64,000 nt of DNA from Allantophomopsis cytisporea (lineage: Eukaryota; Ascomycota; Leotiomycetes; Phacidiales; Phacidiaceae). The stretch is taken from the NCBI GenBank assembly GCA_024752435.1, contig CP103022.1, positions 310,001 to 374,000 on the forward strand. Direction: 5' to 3'. The notes beneath the pieces were generated by a model. That model worked only from the letters and a program-made list of their open reading frames with translations, did no database searches and was not told the DNA's origin. Of this stretch, positions 1-12,248 are shown piece by piece (within the stretch, counting starts at the first letter, position 1; every line of letters starts with the position of its first letter). A program made the position numbers and the translations under genes.

Positions 1-104
1 GGGTCCGGGGTACTGGAGTACAAGGGATCGACATCCCCATTTCTTAATTATGTCATATCGATGAGAGGTTTACTACTAGATTTTGAGAATTTAGGCAATT
101 CAAT

Positions 105-1830
105 ATGCATCTAAGGAGTTTTGGGGTTTTGAATGCGGCGTTGACTATCTCTTTGTTATGTTATGGAACTCAAGCGCAATGGATAGGCAGGTCAAGTGAG
201 TGTAGGAGGACGAAAGTTGCTGTGTTAGGAGCTGGAGTTGCTGGAATCACTGCTGCTGTGAGTTGTGTTTGATTCGATTATCCACTTGATTTCTTCGAAC
301 TGACTCTGATGTAGCAAGCGCTGAGCGACAGGGGGATCAACGACTTCTTGATACTTGAGAGCAACTCAGAAATTGGAGGACGGTGTAAGAATGCGAAATT
401 TGGAGAAGATGAGAATGGCAAGCCATATACAGTGGAACTGGGTGCAAATTGGGTTCAAGGAACAGGGGGCTACAACGGCCCCGAGAATCCGATATGGACT
501 CTTGTAATATCCATGAAGCAATGAGAATATGTTGATATTGCATGCTAACAGGACAGCAGGCAAAGAAATACGGCATCAAAAACCATATCTCCAACCCCGA
601 CTCAATCTTGACATATGATGACAGCGGACCGAACGACTTTACAAACGCACTGAAGACATTTCGAAACAGCTTTCGGTCGGTGACTGGAGATTTAAGGAAT
701 CAGAATCGCAATTATGAAGCGACTATGAATGTACAAGAGCTGCTTGAGGAGGGCGGCTGGTCTTCGAAAGGAGATGCTCGAAGACAAGCTGTTGAGTGGT
801 ATAATTTTGACTACGAGTATGCCCAAAGTCCAGTACGTTGATTTCGACACCACTCTTACCAAACAGTGGCTCGAGCTAACGCCTGAAAGATACATAGCTC
901 AGCTCAAGATACGATGAGAAACTTTGTAAGTGATGCTTTGGAAATTTTCACGTCAGGTACGCTATATACTGATACTAGTAGAAATCCACATTCAACAGCT
1001 TTTCTGCAGACATCAATTTTGTAACGGACCAACGAGGATTCAACGCCTTCCTGGAGGGCCAAGCCTCTGAATTTCTCAGTCGGAACGACTCACGTCTCTT
1101 GCTCTCCAGGGTTGTACAAAATATCATCCAGACCGCGAACGAAGTAAATATCCACAACTCAGACAGAACGTGCATCACCGCAAACTACGTGATAACAACC
1201 TTCTCCCTTGGGGTGCTCCAAAACTGCGCTGTTTCCTTCTCTCCTCCTCTCCCAACCTGGAAGACCGCCGCCATAGACGGCATGCAAATGGGCATCTTTA
1301 CTAAGATCTACATGCAGTTTCCCAAGGACAAGATATTCTGGGATGAAGAGAAAGAGTTCTTTCTTTTTGCTTCGAACCAAAGTCGAGGGTACTTCCCTGT
1401 GTTCCAGAATTTCCTACTTGGGAGTGGAATTCTTGTCGCTACAATAGTAGCTGAGCAAGCTCGCATTATAGAAAATCAAACAGAAGAAGAAACAAAGGGA
1501 CAGGTAATAGAGGTCTTACGAAAGATGTTTGGAGACACTGTGCCTGATCCGGTAGACTTCATGGTTCCACGATGGGGCTCGACACCTTGGGCATATGGCA
1601 GTTTCTCGAACTGGCCAACCGGGTACACTGATAAAGACCATCTCGATCTTCAGGCCAATGTAGGAAGAGTATGGTTTGCAGGAGAGGCGACGAGTAGAGA
1701 TTACTATGGATACCTGCATGGGGCGTACTTCGAAGGGAAGAGAGTTGGAGATTTGGTCGCAGACCTTGTTATTCACCCCGAACTCGTGGAGGGTGTGGAG
1801 ATGGAGTCAGAAACTCGCCGGACGAATTAG
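105..1830 (+). CDS. Secreted FAD-dependent amine oxidase (polyamine oxidase-like)
   Basis: Predicted flavoprotein that oxidises amines, probably polyamines, giving an aldehyde and hydrogen peroxide. The ATG at 105 is followed by a hydrophobic signal peptide (about residues 1-24). The Rossmann dinucleotide-binding motif VAVLGAGVAGITAA has its GxGxxG at residues 42-47. Also visible are IGGRC, the LGANWVQG segment and the C-terminal FAD motif VWFAGEATS, all typical of the amino_oxidase family. Likely exons are 105-257, 315-503, about 557-836, 903-925 and 982-1830, giving about 497 aa, a usual length for fungal polyamine oxidases. The first two introns (258-314 and 504-556) are clear. The tiny fourth exon is the only combination of sites I found that keeps frame, and its donor is weak. 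Secretion is inferred from the signal peptide. The substrate cannot be read from sequence. Confidence 0.85.
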
Positions 1831-3126
1831 GATATGGCAGCTAGTTAAAGTTGGGTCAAGAAAATGTGAATGAAGGAAAATGCAAGTTCAACTTAACATG
1901 CTCAAGCAAGCCTCACGATTGACGAAATATAGGGCATTGTGTCGCCCCTGGTTCTCTAAATGGTTTTATAGGCGACTAGTCACTCCCATTCCAGCCGCTG
2001 CTGTCCTTAACATGAGACAATCAACAGAGTGGGCTCAAGCTTGTCATCGTGATGAGCTTGGTTTTGAGCATACTATGCGTTTGGCAGCGCCACAACAGTG
2101 GTCGTAGGAGGGGACTTGGGTTGACAATGAAAGCGATTAAGCATAGTGCAGGGTACAAGCGCAGCGAGAGATTGCAGGGCAGTTGGCAGCTTAGAAAACA
2201 GGATATAAAGTAGGCTTTAAAATCGATGGGAAAATAACATGGTACTTATGTTGTGAGAAGAGCGAAGAGGCTGTGGAGCTGCTATCACCTTGAGGTGGTG
2301 CAAAATCTAAGTGGACAAGCACAATAATTAAGATTATAAGTATACTGCTGATATCAAGGAAGACTGCAGGTACCAAGAATCACAGTGTTATAAAGGCTCT
2401 AGCCTAGTGACGTTGACTTATAAAAAGTTATATTGAATGCAAATTTTAGGATCTTTGATCACGAGAATATATCGTTTTATCTGTGTCGTACGCCATGGCC
2501 GTCAGATATGACTGACCGCTAGACTCAGTTCGAAGATCAGCTAACGAATCGTTGATCACAGCGTCGTATCAACGTACTTAAATAAGGACTCATAGCATAG
2601 TTTAATTAGTTAGCTACATGTTCTTTTTTTGTATTCATTAGTTGGCTTAGCTATATATGTTAATTCATATTTTTATCTATTCTACTGTATTCTTGAACTC
2701 TCCGTTTACACGTGATTGATAACTATGTAGCCTGCTGTCACCGAGTAACTGTACATAGATTAGCTTTACCGACACAACTCTACTTTTCCTAACTCAAAGT
2801 CCAATTTCCACTAACGTCTGAACACGGAACCTTGAAGATGAACTAGAGTGCATTGCTTGTTTCCCGCCTTCAAGTTTCAGATATGTACATAAGCATATAC
2901 AGAGTATATCCATTGCCAAGCATATATTGAAGATGTCGTTAAGCGCCGCGCACGAACTTAAGATTGGCTGTTTATGAAAGCAAAGAGGCAGGGCTAAACT
3001 TTACTTGACATGTCAGTGCCTTCATCTGTTCACGAGGAAATCTAAGATGGGTCGGAAGCGAGACATGCTCGGAGAAAATACATAGCTTTACTCCCCGATC
3101 TTTCGCTGCTCCGGTCAAGCACTTCT
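1831..3126. other. Intergenic, no gene recognised
   Basis: AT-rich spacer of about 1.3 kb between the amine oxidase and the tannase. Only short open frames without coding character are present. No repeat, tRNA or transposon remnant was recognised. Confidence 0.6.
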
Positions 3127-3134
3127 TATAAAAT
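3127..3134 (+). promoter_or_regulatory. Possible TATA element of the tannase gene
   Basis: The sequence TATAAAAT lies 327 nt upstream of the tannase ATG at 3461. The distance is long for a fungal core promoter, so it implies either a long leader or chance. Confidence 0.25.
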
Positions 3135-3460
3135 CTATAATCGCCAATACATGATAGCCTTGAGGTAGGCTGGATTAGACGGTAACTGTATTCGGCAATG
3201 TGCCGTTGACTTTCGGATCAAGCAGAAACTCCGAAAAGGTCATTTGGATGGATCAGGGCCACTTGCGCAGTCCTGCTGTCTTATTCCGGCGATGGCCTCC
3301 GTGTTGAAACTCGTACACTGTAAGTGGGATTCAGTCGATCTTTACTAACGACTCTATGAATGGTCTGTGCACTTCCTTGTTATCCTTATAAGAATGAGTT
3401 ATCCATTGGCAAATAGATGTATTTCCTTGTCGAGCGTCCCTGCCATTGTCTACGTCCAAG

Positions 3461-5216
3461 ATGAGGTCTTTCGACGTTCTGTTGGGTGCTGCGATGCTGC
3501 ATCAGTCGGCTTCTTTTGTCCTTCCGGTCCCGTCCCAGAACTGCTCTACCTTTGCTGACAGCTTAGCAAAGACAGCAGATCTAATTAACACCACTGTTGT
3601 CAGTTCGGATGATGTTGCTCCTCATGCACTGACTGTTCTCAATTCCGCTGAGACTAACAATATCACAAACAGTTACAGGTTTTGCCGCGTCGTATGTAAG
3701 CAGCACTATGGAGTGAATAGTACCTCGAACTTCGAGTTGTGGATGCCGATGTCAAATATCTATGAGAGTAGATATATGGCCGTCGGTAAGTTATATTCAC
3801 ACTTAGACTGAAATCGATTCTCTCTGACATATATGAAGGTGGCGGTGGTATGGCCGGCTACATTGACACTTCTAACATGATGTCACATCTCAATGAAGGA
3901 TTTGCTGTTGCTGGGTAAGTCGTTTCTTGGTAAGTAATAACTACAATGTTTAATAGTATACAGAGGAGACTCGGGCCATCTCGCCGCTGATAACAACGGT
4001 GGTAATGGAGCCCTAGGGGTCTATCTTCCATACCTTCACAACCCAGATGAAGTCGACGCTTGGATCCATAATGCCATCAAACTATTCACCGTCCCATCAA
4101 AATCCATAATTGGCTCCTTCTATGGAAGTGCCGCCAAATATGCATACTACGATGGATGCTCAACCGGTGGGGCTCAGGGGTTTGCTCTCGCTCAACTGTA
4201 CCCTGATCTTTTTGATGGCATTATCGCAGGAAGTCCAGGAAATTATTATTCTCATCTTGCACTTTCTTTCCTCTGGAATGCACGCGTAACACAAGTAAAA
4301 TCTCTGCACCACTCACAGATGACTCTGCTTATTTCTGTAGGACAATGCTTCTTATATTCCGCAAACCACTCTCTCCGCCATGACTTCTGCGGCCCTGGAT
4401 GCTTGCGATTCTCTCGATGGTGTATCAGACGGTCTCATCGAGAACCCCCTTAATTGTACTTTTGATATCTCCTCCTTGGCATGCAATGCCTCCTCCAACG
4501 CAATTACCTGCCTCACGCCTGCACAACTAGCCGCGGCAAAGTCAATCTACGCAGGTCCACAGACCAGTAACGGTACTCAAATTTATCCTGGATTCGATTT
4601 CGGCTCCGAAATCGAGTGGATTCAACAGGAGGGATCCCTTGCCGATGCATTCTCCATTCCGTTGCTTCAGAATCTTGTGTACGATAATCTCAGTTACGAT
4701 GCTAACACATTCGACTTCGACATTGATGTCGTAGATATGGATGCAAGAGCCGGGGTCTATATTGACGAAATTAGCACGAACCTCACTTCTTTCCGCAATC
4801 GTGGTGGGAAGTTGCTTGTAAAGCAGGGTCAGTAACCATCATTATAAGGCTGACGTTAGTGCTGACAGAAAAAAGGATGGGCCGACCCTTATAACGCCGG
4901 TACCTGGCCCATCAAGCATCTTCAAGACGTCGCAAACTTCTTTGGCGAGGACGTTTCTGACTTCTACAATCTGTTTATGATTCCAGGGGGCGGACATTGC
5001 GGTGCCGCCAGTTTGTATCCTAGTGTTCCGGCAACATACCATTCAGTGGACGTAATGATAAAGTGGGTCGAAAGGGGTGAGAAGCCAAATAAGGTTGTTA
5101 GCACTGATCCGCCTGATGGTAGCGATACGAGTAGATTACTCTGTCCTTGGCCACAGAATGCGGTGTATATTGGTGGTGGAGAGAGTTTATGGAGTAGTTA
5201 CGTCTGTGAGGGGTAA
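3461..5216 (+). CDS. Tannase / feruloyl esterase family enzyme (CE1-like), secreted
   Basis: Predicted extracellular esterase releasing phenolic acids from plant polymers or tannins. Exons 3461-3785, 3839-3914, 3964-4294, 4341-4827 and 4876-5216 join in frame to 519 aa, normal for the family. The N-terminus (MRSFDVLLGAAM...) is a signal peptide. The family's CS-D-HC signature is complete: Cys199-Ser200 in GCSTGG (nucleophile), Asp410 in GWADP, and His447-Cys448 in GGGHC. The segment FAVAGGDSGH confirms the 3964 acceptor, because it restores the family spacing. Four introns of 46-53 nt have good GT-AG ends. Feruloyl esterase and tannase cannot be separated from sequence alone. A TTG-initiated extension upstream was rejected, since the ATG at 3461 starts the signal peptide. 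Confidence 0.9.
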
Positions 5217-7692
5217 AGAAATGATAAAGGACATTATGAGGAGGTGCGAGACAATGTATTGTCGAATCGGTGTACTTATATATACATGTTTTATGCGTCC
5301 TTGGAGAGTAACTCATGTCGGCTTTCGAGAAGGCCAAGAAGCAAGCTTTCAATGAAGATTCTTTTTAAATATACGTTCTTACCTTGCGTTTTTATGCTAG
5401 TCCCCAATCCTTAATCTATACTTGAGTATGTTGAACTCTTCACTTCTAGAGACAATTTCGAGCATAATTTAACTCCTAGGAAGTGCTAAGGAAAAACTAT
5501 CTAGAAGATGATACATTGCCATATACACATAATATATATAAAATATTCCTTGGTCTACGATCTAATATCTTTTACCTCAATCTTCCAGTGAAAGAGATCC
5601 TACAGCGGACGATTTTGAACTATAGTTTCCTATCATTTCATAATATCCATTACCGTATAACAACTGTTAAGATTATCCTAGTGACCGTAGAAAGTAGGCT
5701 GCTCCCACAAATCAGGGTCAACGTATGAAATTTGTTAGAAAAATGTTCATACCTGGAAATTTATTAGGCAGAGACAGAGACTCCCGCACTCCCCAATCAT
5801 TGCGGGAGCCCATTTCCCAGTCACCAGGATCACCTGACGGTTACCTGGTTGTGCCCATGCAACTTTCGACAGCTTGCGAATGTTTTCTGTTCTTTGTGAG
5901 CTCATGATAGTTACTCAATCACCGAGTGGCTCGGGTTTTGCTCTTAGAAATTAAGGCCAATACGGATGTCGATGTGGTACTTGGCGGCTCGGAGGCATAC
6001 CAAGCCTTGACAAGCATACTATGTATTTAACATGGAGCCAGCCCAGATGCTGACCTGCGTTGATCAGAATGGATATTCATCACATCATCTCTTTATCTAA
6101 CATGCATTCACTGATCATGGTTCCAGCGAAATAAACTCCTAGAACGGGATTATCACGATACTACCACGATATTCCGTGTGTCGTTGCATGTACATGTGCA
6201 TATACATGAACACGAGGAAATACTCTATGATACTTCTCAAGCCTGATTCATCGATGATGTTGGATCTCTCTGTTGTCAGTGTCGCTCAAACTCTCGGCCC
6301 TTCTGTGCCTTCACTATACATACTCAACGCCTACCAACTTCCCCACATTATACTCCATCCCCAGACGCCATGGGTAGAGACTATGGAGGGGTGAGGGGAG
6401 ATGGTGGGAATAGACTCCGTTCGCTTGGAGAGATCGACGAAACAACGATGATCACTGGGACATCTTTGATCCGAACATGACTTCGCCGACAGGATTCGAT
6501 GCGATGCGATACAACATGGAAGAAGCACATTCTTATTTGTTATGACAGTCCTGAATGAAGATCCCGCTCTCGGAACGCTGTCAAGATCAACGGTAAGCAA
6601 CATGGCGGTGGACAACAACTTGGAATATCTTCCTCAACACTCAACAGTACGAGGCTTAGCTCATGCAGAGGTTGTCCTTGCATCTTTGTATCATGCACAG
6701 GAAACGGCTCATATTCATACTCGTATCATCATCCACATGTTCAATTAATCTATTGTATATTATACCTCCAGATACCATAGTTGCATAGTTATCTGCACAT
6801 CCCAATGCTTGGAAAATGCATGGTCTGCGGCTTTCACATCGCACGAGCCACTGATCTCTCACAAGCGCTCATCTCAACCCCGCTTCCCCTCAATCCAGGT
6901 ACGCCATCAGAGCTATGCTTGTACAATGTCCCGTCAACTCCGCCGCCATCAAAGCTCTCATCTCCAACATCTCACCCTGGACCACGTCCAACGAACGCGG
7001 GAATACCTGCAAGTTCGGAGCTATTACCCAACGTCGACCTTCAAACCTGGTTCCGATGAATCCTAGAATGCTAGTATAGGACTTTTTCTCTTTCACCGTT
7101 TTTCGGTCTTCACCCGTTTTGACTAAGTGCCGCCGACCGAAACCAGTCATTCAAGTTGCTAGAAGGGAAATCTCGTTAATTTCGTCATCGAAGTTTTGAC
7201 GCTTGATCCATCCAATCTTTTTTTGGGCAGAAAAAGTGCCAAGCAAGACCGGCATAGATGGATCTACAGCCATCCCATCTCTATTTGTTGCTCGGGTTAT
7301 TGTGAACAGAACATCTCGGCCCTTCTCCAATTGAGCCTGGGGATAGACGAGAAGGCAAGCAAGCAAGATAATCGGATGCACACAGCTAGGATTGCTTATG
7401 CACGGCGATATACCTTGCGGTGTGGAACGACTCTGTGGTAAGTGCAAGTTCGAATGCGGGGATGTTGAACAAAAAAAAACAAAGGTAGTGGGCCGCGAAG
7501 ATCACAAACATGCAGAACATTTTAAAATGGGCGGGGTACCCAACTCATCATGGTCTTGTCAGACTATCCTCGCCATTCCTCGAGAGCACCCTCTCTTCCC
7601 ACATATTATCGAAGTGTCTGGCCTTGTATTGTGTGCTTGCTTTCTCTTTTGGTCTCTATCAAATATTTTGGCGTCGCCAGAAAGCCAGCACC
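5217..7692. other. Intergenic, no gene recognised; contains two small hairpins
   Basis: About 2.5 kb between the tannase and the alpha-glucosidase. No coding region was recognised. AT-rich from about 5350 to 5730. Two neighbouring inverted repeats sit at 5781-5808 and 5823-5849. The last few hundred bases are presumably the GH31 promoter and leader. Confidence 0.55.
5781..5808. repeat. Inverted repeat, 8-bp perfect arms
   Basis: CTCCCGCA at 5781-5788 is the exact reverse complement of TGCGGGAG at 5801-5808, with a 12-nt spacer. A second, weaker inverted repeat (ACCAGG/CCTGGT) follows at 5823-5849. Confidence 0.6.
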
Positions 7693-10600
7693 ATGGCGCG
7701 TTCATCGTTCTTCATCTCAATTACCTTCCTTGTTACCTACTTGACATTGGTTTATGGTCAAAATGCAACCTCAACAGATTCGGAATTCAGACCTCTATTC
7801 ACTGTTCCCGCAGCAGCAGATGTAGGCGCAACTCTACTCCCAAACATTTATGATCCGGACGCAGTGGATGCTCAAAGTGTCTGTCCTGGATACACAGCCT
7901 CAGATATCCTCCGAACCGACTCTGGGATCACAGCTCTCCTTTCACTTGCAGGACCGGCTTGCAATGCCTACGGAACGGATGTCGAGACCCTCAGCTTGAC
8001 AGTTGAGTACCAATCCGACGATCGTTTACATATTGGAATTACGCCCACCTACATCGATGCCTCTAATAGCACCTGGTATGTTCTACCAGAGCTCTTGATA
8101 CCCAAACCGACCATCGATGCCGATGCTGGTTCCACATCTTTAGACAACGACCTTAGCTTCAGCTGGAGCAATGATCCTACATTCTCGTTCACCATCATCC
8201 GTAAATCCTCCGGCGACGTTCTTTTCACCACCGAGGGCAGCCAGATTGTCTTTGAGGACCAATTCATTGAATTTGTCAGCCCATTGCCTGAAAACTACAA
8301 CCTCTATGGTCTTGGAGAAGTCATTCACGGCCTGAGACTTGGAAATAACCTCACGCGCACCCTCTTCGCAGCGGATGTTGGCGACCCAATTGACCTCAAT
8401 ATCTACGGCAGCCATCCATTCTATCTGGACACACGGTACTACTCAGTCGACGAGTCAGGAAACTTGACCTACGTTGCAAACGCTACAGATGCGTCTGCAG
8501 ATTACGTATCCAGCTCGCACGGTGTTTATTTCCGCAACGCTCATGCGCATGAAATTCTCTTGAGACCCTCGAATATCACGTGGAGAACAATTGGTGGAAA
8601 CATTGATCTTTACTTCTATGCGGGCCCAACTCAGGACGCGGTCACTAAGTCTTACCAGCACAGCGCTATTGGCCTTCCAGCCTTCCAACAATATTTCTCT
8701 CTTGGCTACCACCAATGTAGATGGGGTTACCAGAACTGGTCTGTGCTTCAAGAGGTTGTAGACAACTTCGCCAAGTTTGAGATCCCGTTGGAGAATATCT
8801 GGACGGATATCGATTATATGAAGATGTACCGGGATTTCGAGAACGATCCAAACACATTCAACTACTCTGAAGGCGCTATTTTCTTGGATGGGCTTCACGC
8901 AAACGGCCAGCACTATATTCCAATTGTGGATTCTGCAATTTATCATCCAAACCCTGAGAATGCCTCTGATGCATACCCTATATTTGACCGCGGTGTTGAC
9001 GCAGATGCTTTCATACTGAACCCAGATGGAAGCTTATATATTGGAGAAGTCTGGCCCGGGTACACCGTCTTTCCAGACTGGATTGGATCTGTTCTGAATG
9101 GTACAGGAGGGATTGAATGGTGGGGATCTGAGATGGCAACATGGCACGACAATGTAAACTGGGATGGAATCTGGATCGACATGTCTGAAGTGTCCTCCTT
9201 CTGTACTGGCTCCTGTGGTAGCGCGAACCTTTCTCTCAATCCCGTCCACCCTGGCTTCCAATTACCCGGCGAGCCCGGAGACGTAATTTACTCCTATCCG
9301 GAGGGATTTTCAAACACAAATGCCTCAGAAGCAGCTTCTGTTTCTGCTGCATCAGCAAGTGCCGCCAATGCCGCCTCCGCAACGGCTGCTCCTGCATCAT
9401 CTACATCTAATGCGCCTCTGCGCACCACAGTGACTCCCGGCGTCAGAGATGTGAATTACCCGCCATATGTAATCAACAACGTGCAAGGTGATCTCGCTGT
9501 ACACGCTGTCGCTCCAAACGCAACGCACCACGGTGGTATCCTCGAATACGACGTACACAATCTCTTCGGACATCAGATCCTCAATGCAACATACCACGCT
9601 ATCCTGGGCATCTTCCCGACAAAGCGACCTTTCATTATTGGGCGCTCAACATTTGCAGGCTCCGGTAAGTGGGCCGGGCACTGGGGTGGTGACAATGCGT
9701 CGAATTGGTACTACATGTTCTTCAGTATTCCGCAGGCACTCTCATTTTCGCTGTTTGGCATCCCAATGTTCGGCGCTGATACCTGCGGCTTCAACGGCGA
9801 TAGTGATGAGGAGCTATGCAATCGCTGGATGCAGCTCTCTGCTTTCTTCCCCTTCTACCGCAACCACAACACGCTCTCTGCCAATTCCCAAGAACCCTAC
9901 GTCTGGGCATCCGTGACCGCTGCGGCCAAGATAGCAATGAACATCCGATATACTCTCCTGCCCTACATCTACACAACGCTTTACCTCTCTCACTCTACCG
10001 GCTCAACGACCCTCCGCGCCCTTGCATGGGAATTCCCCAACGATCCCACTCTCGCGAATGCAGACCGGCAATTCCTCCTCGGCTCATCTCTCCTTGTTAC
10101 ACCCGTCCTCGACCAGGGCGCCACTAGCGTCAATGGTGTCTTCCCCGGCGCAGGAAAGGGCGAGGTCTGGTACGATTGGTATAATCAGACAGCCGTCTCG
10201 GCTGGCCCAGGCGAGAACATCACCATCGATGCGCCACTGGGCCATATACCTGTGTACATTCGTGGTGGAAGCGTGTTGCCAACCCAGCAGCCGGCGCTGA
10301 CGACAAGAGATAGTAGAAAGAATCCGTGGGGTGTGCTCGCGGCGCTTAGTGGGGAGGGATCTGCGTCCGGTAGTTTGTATGTTGATGATGGGGAGAGCTT
10401 GGTGCCGAATGCTACGCTTTGGGTTGATGTAAGTGCACCCTGTCTTGAAAGTTCCATGTCTCTCATCTCTCGCTGTGGATTATGCTGACAGAAACAGTTT
10501 GCCATCTCCAAAAGCACGCTCTATGCATCCGGCCGTGGAACTTATGTGGATAGTGTACCATTGGGAAATATCACCGTCTTGGGTGTGCAGAGTGTGGGCG

Positions 10601-10737
10601 ACGTGGAATTCAACAATGTTAGCTTGGGTACTGGCTGGACGTATGATACCACATCCAAGGTGTTGAGCGTTACTGGCTTGACGAACATCACGAGCTCTGG
10701 CGCTTGGACTAGAGATTGGACTTTGCGCTGGAGTTAA
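7693..10737 (+). CDS. Secreted GH31 alpha-glucosidase
   Basis: Hydrolyses terminal alpha-linked glucose from maltose, starch fragments and related glucans outside the cell. Exons 7693-10428 and 10498-10737, with a 69-nt intron, encode 991 aa, typical of large fungal GH31 enzymes. The ATG at 7693 (context ACCATGG) begins a clear signal peptide (MARSSFFISITFLVTYLTLV). The nucleophile is Asp496 in WIDMSE. The acid/base is Asp667 in GHWGGDN, within the conserved GRSTFAGSGKWAGHW. Many N-x-S/T sites suggest heavy glycosylation. An Ala/Ser/Thr-rich, low-complexity insertion (about residues 544-576) separates the two halves of the catalytic domain, as in fungal enzymes of the AgdA/AgdB type. The frame stays open upstream to 7510, but that part has no signal peptide and is probably leader. 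The gene is convergent with the Zn2Cys6 regulator; a regulatory link is only inference. Confidence 0.95.
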
Positions 10738-10773
10738 ATAATGATGTAGTTGTAGTTGAGGGGATGATTAATT

Positions 10774-10779
10774 AATAAA
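10774..10779 (+). terminator. Possible polyadenylation signal of the GH31 gene
   Basis: AATAAA lies about 37 nt after the GH31 stop codon, in an AT-rich stretch. Fungal poly(A) signals are loose, so this is tentative. Confidence 0.35.
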
Positions 10780-10948
10780 TATATATACATCTACTTAATA
10801 TGTAGTGCTTTCTATTACGTGGCTCAGATATCCAAAGCTGTGCAGCATATCTTCGCGGCAGGCGGATTGTGCCTAGTTGCGTTCGTATCGCAAGATTACG
10901 TTGTACATGACAAAAATGTAAATGTGGAGAATACCTGTAAGGATATAT

Positions 10949-12248
10949 TCAACAAGCTTCAAGGGAAAATCCCGCCTCCCCCGAAATCTGCTGCATCGGC
11001 CACTCCATAGCCCACATCCAATCGGCCGGTATGATTGTAATCAGACCTTGCAGTTCCCGCTCAGGGAGACCGTCCATCCACCAAAGCTTATTTACCCACC
11101 GTAGCAGGCCAAAGAAGTGTGCGAGAATGACCAGCGCTCTCGGATCATTCTGTTCCATGAGCGTTGAGAACAATGGTGGCGCTTTCCCAGGAAACGAACC
11201 CAGATCTTTACGCATATTACGTTCACTGAGAACTTTCAACTGCTCTCTGTGAATGTATATCCAGTCCAGATGCTTGACACAGTAGTCATAAGTCTTCACA
11301 CGTTCCAGGTCTGGATGGCTCTCTAGACCTGTCAGGAGGCATTTGAATGGGCTATCATCGTCGATCTCGTGCTCAAAGGACATAGGTTGCCAGTCATTGA
11401 GTAAATGTTTCAGACTCGATCTCATGATCCATGGTCGACAGACTGTAGCAATGGTATGTACGCCCCGCATCGCTTGGAACCAAGCAATGGGGACTTGATA
11501 CTCCCCGTCGCGCTTCTCATGCCGCTGCAGAATCAGGTGCAGGGAGATGAGCAGCGAGGAGGCGAAGACGACCAGGCAAGATTTCTCATTAATTTGCAGC
11601 AGCATCTTGTTGCACTTCTCGAGTCCGCGGTTGTGGTAATACAGAGAGTGGTAGGCCACGCCATTATCACTGGGATTGAGGAGTTGGAGATGCCGTGCAG
11701 ACAAACCCAGGAGGATGTCCATTAGAGGATTTTCCGGGTCGTTTTGGAAGGCCATTTCGGTTATGTCATGGGTCCATACGCGCTTTAGGTCTTCGTCGGC
11801 CATGTTAGACCTGTGTTTGTTAGCGGATATAGTGAGGCATGGGGTGGGGTTGGTACATGCTGGTGTATGTTACTCTGGTAACATGCGCTATCAGTCGCAT
11901 CTCGAGCAGTCGGACTTCGTTGCTATCTCCTGGAGGGGCCATCGGCATTTGTGACTGTTGTGGCCAGGGAGTTACTTCTCGTCGTATGAGCTCACTGCTC
12001 TCAGGCGATGCTGTGCTGTTGGTACAAGATTCAGGTGATGATGCTACATAATTGCATGAGTTGCCACGCCGTCTACAGTTCCCACATTCTGGATGCACCT
12101 CGTCGCACTTATTTATGTCAGTCCCACGTCTTGTATTTTCAACTTCAATATAAAGGACTTCTGTATACTATTGACATACCTTCACTCTCCTAGTTTTGCA
12201 CGTGGTGCAACCTCGCGTGCTCTTCCTGTATGAGCGCCTTGGAGGCAT
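10949..12248 (-). CDS. Zn2Cys6 fungal transcription factor
   Basis: Predicted nuclear DNA-binding regulator. Three exons (12248-12180, 12107-11857, 11810-10949) join exactly in frame to 393 aa. The first intron falls inside the zinc cluster, so the DNA-binding domain is only visible after splicing. Cys14, 17, 24, 31, 34 and 41 then form CX2CX6CX6CX2CX6C, flanked by basic residues (KTRRVK, CRRRG). A Ser/Pro/Gln linker (about residues 45-90) leads to a helical C-terminal region (TFs of the fungal_trans_2/DUF3468 type, judging from HDITEMAF and the LLGLSARHLQLL segment). Its stop is 211 bp from the stop of the convergent GH31 gene. Target genes are unknown. It could regulate neighbouring secreted enzymes, but nothing in the sequence proves it. 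Confidence 0.88.
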
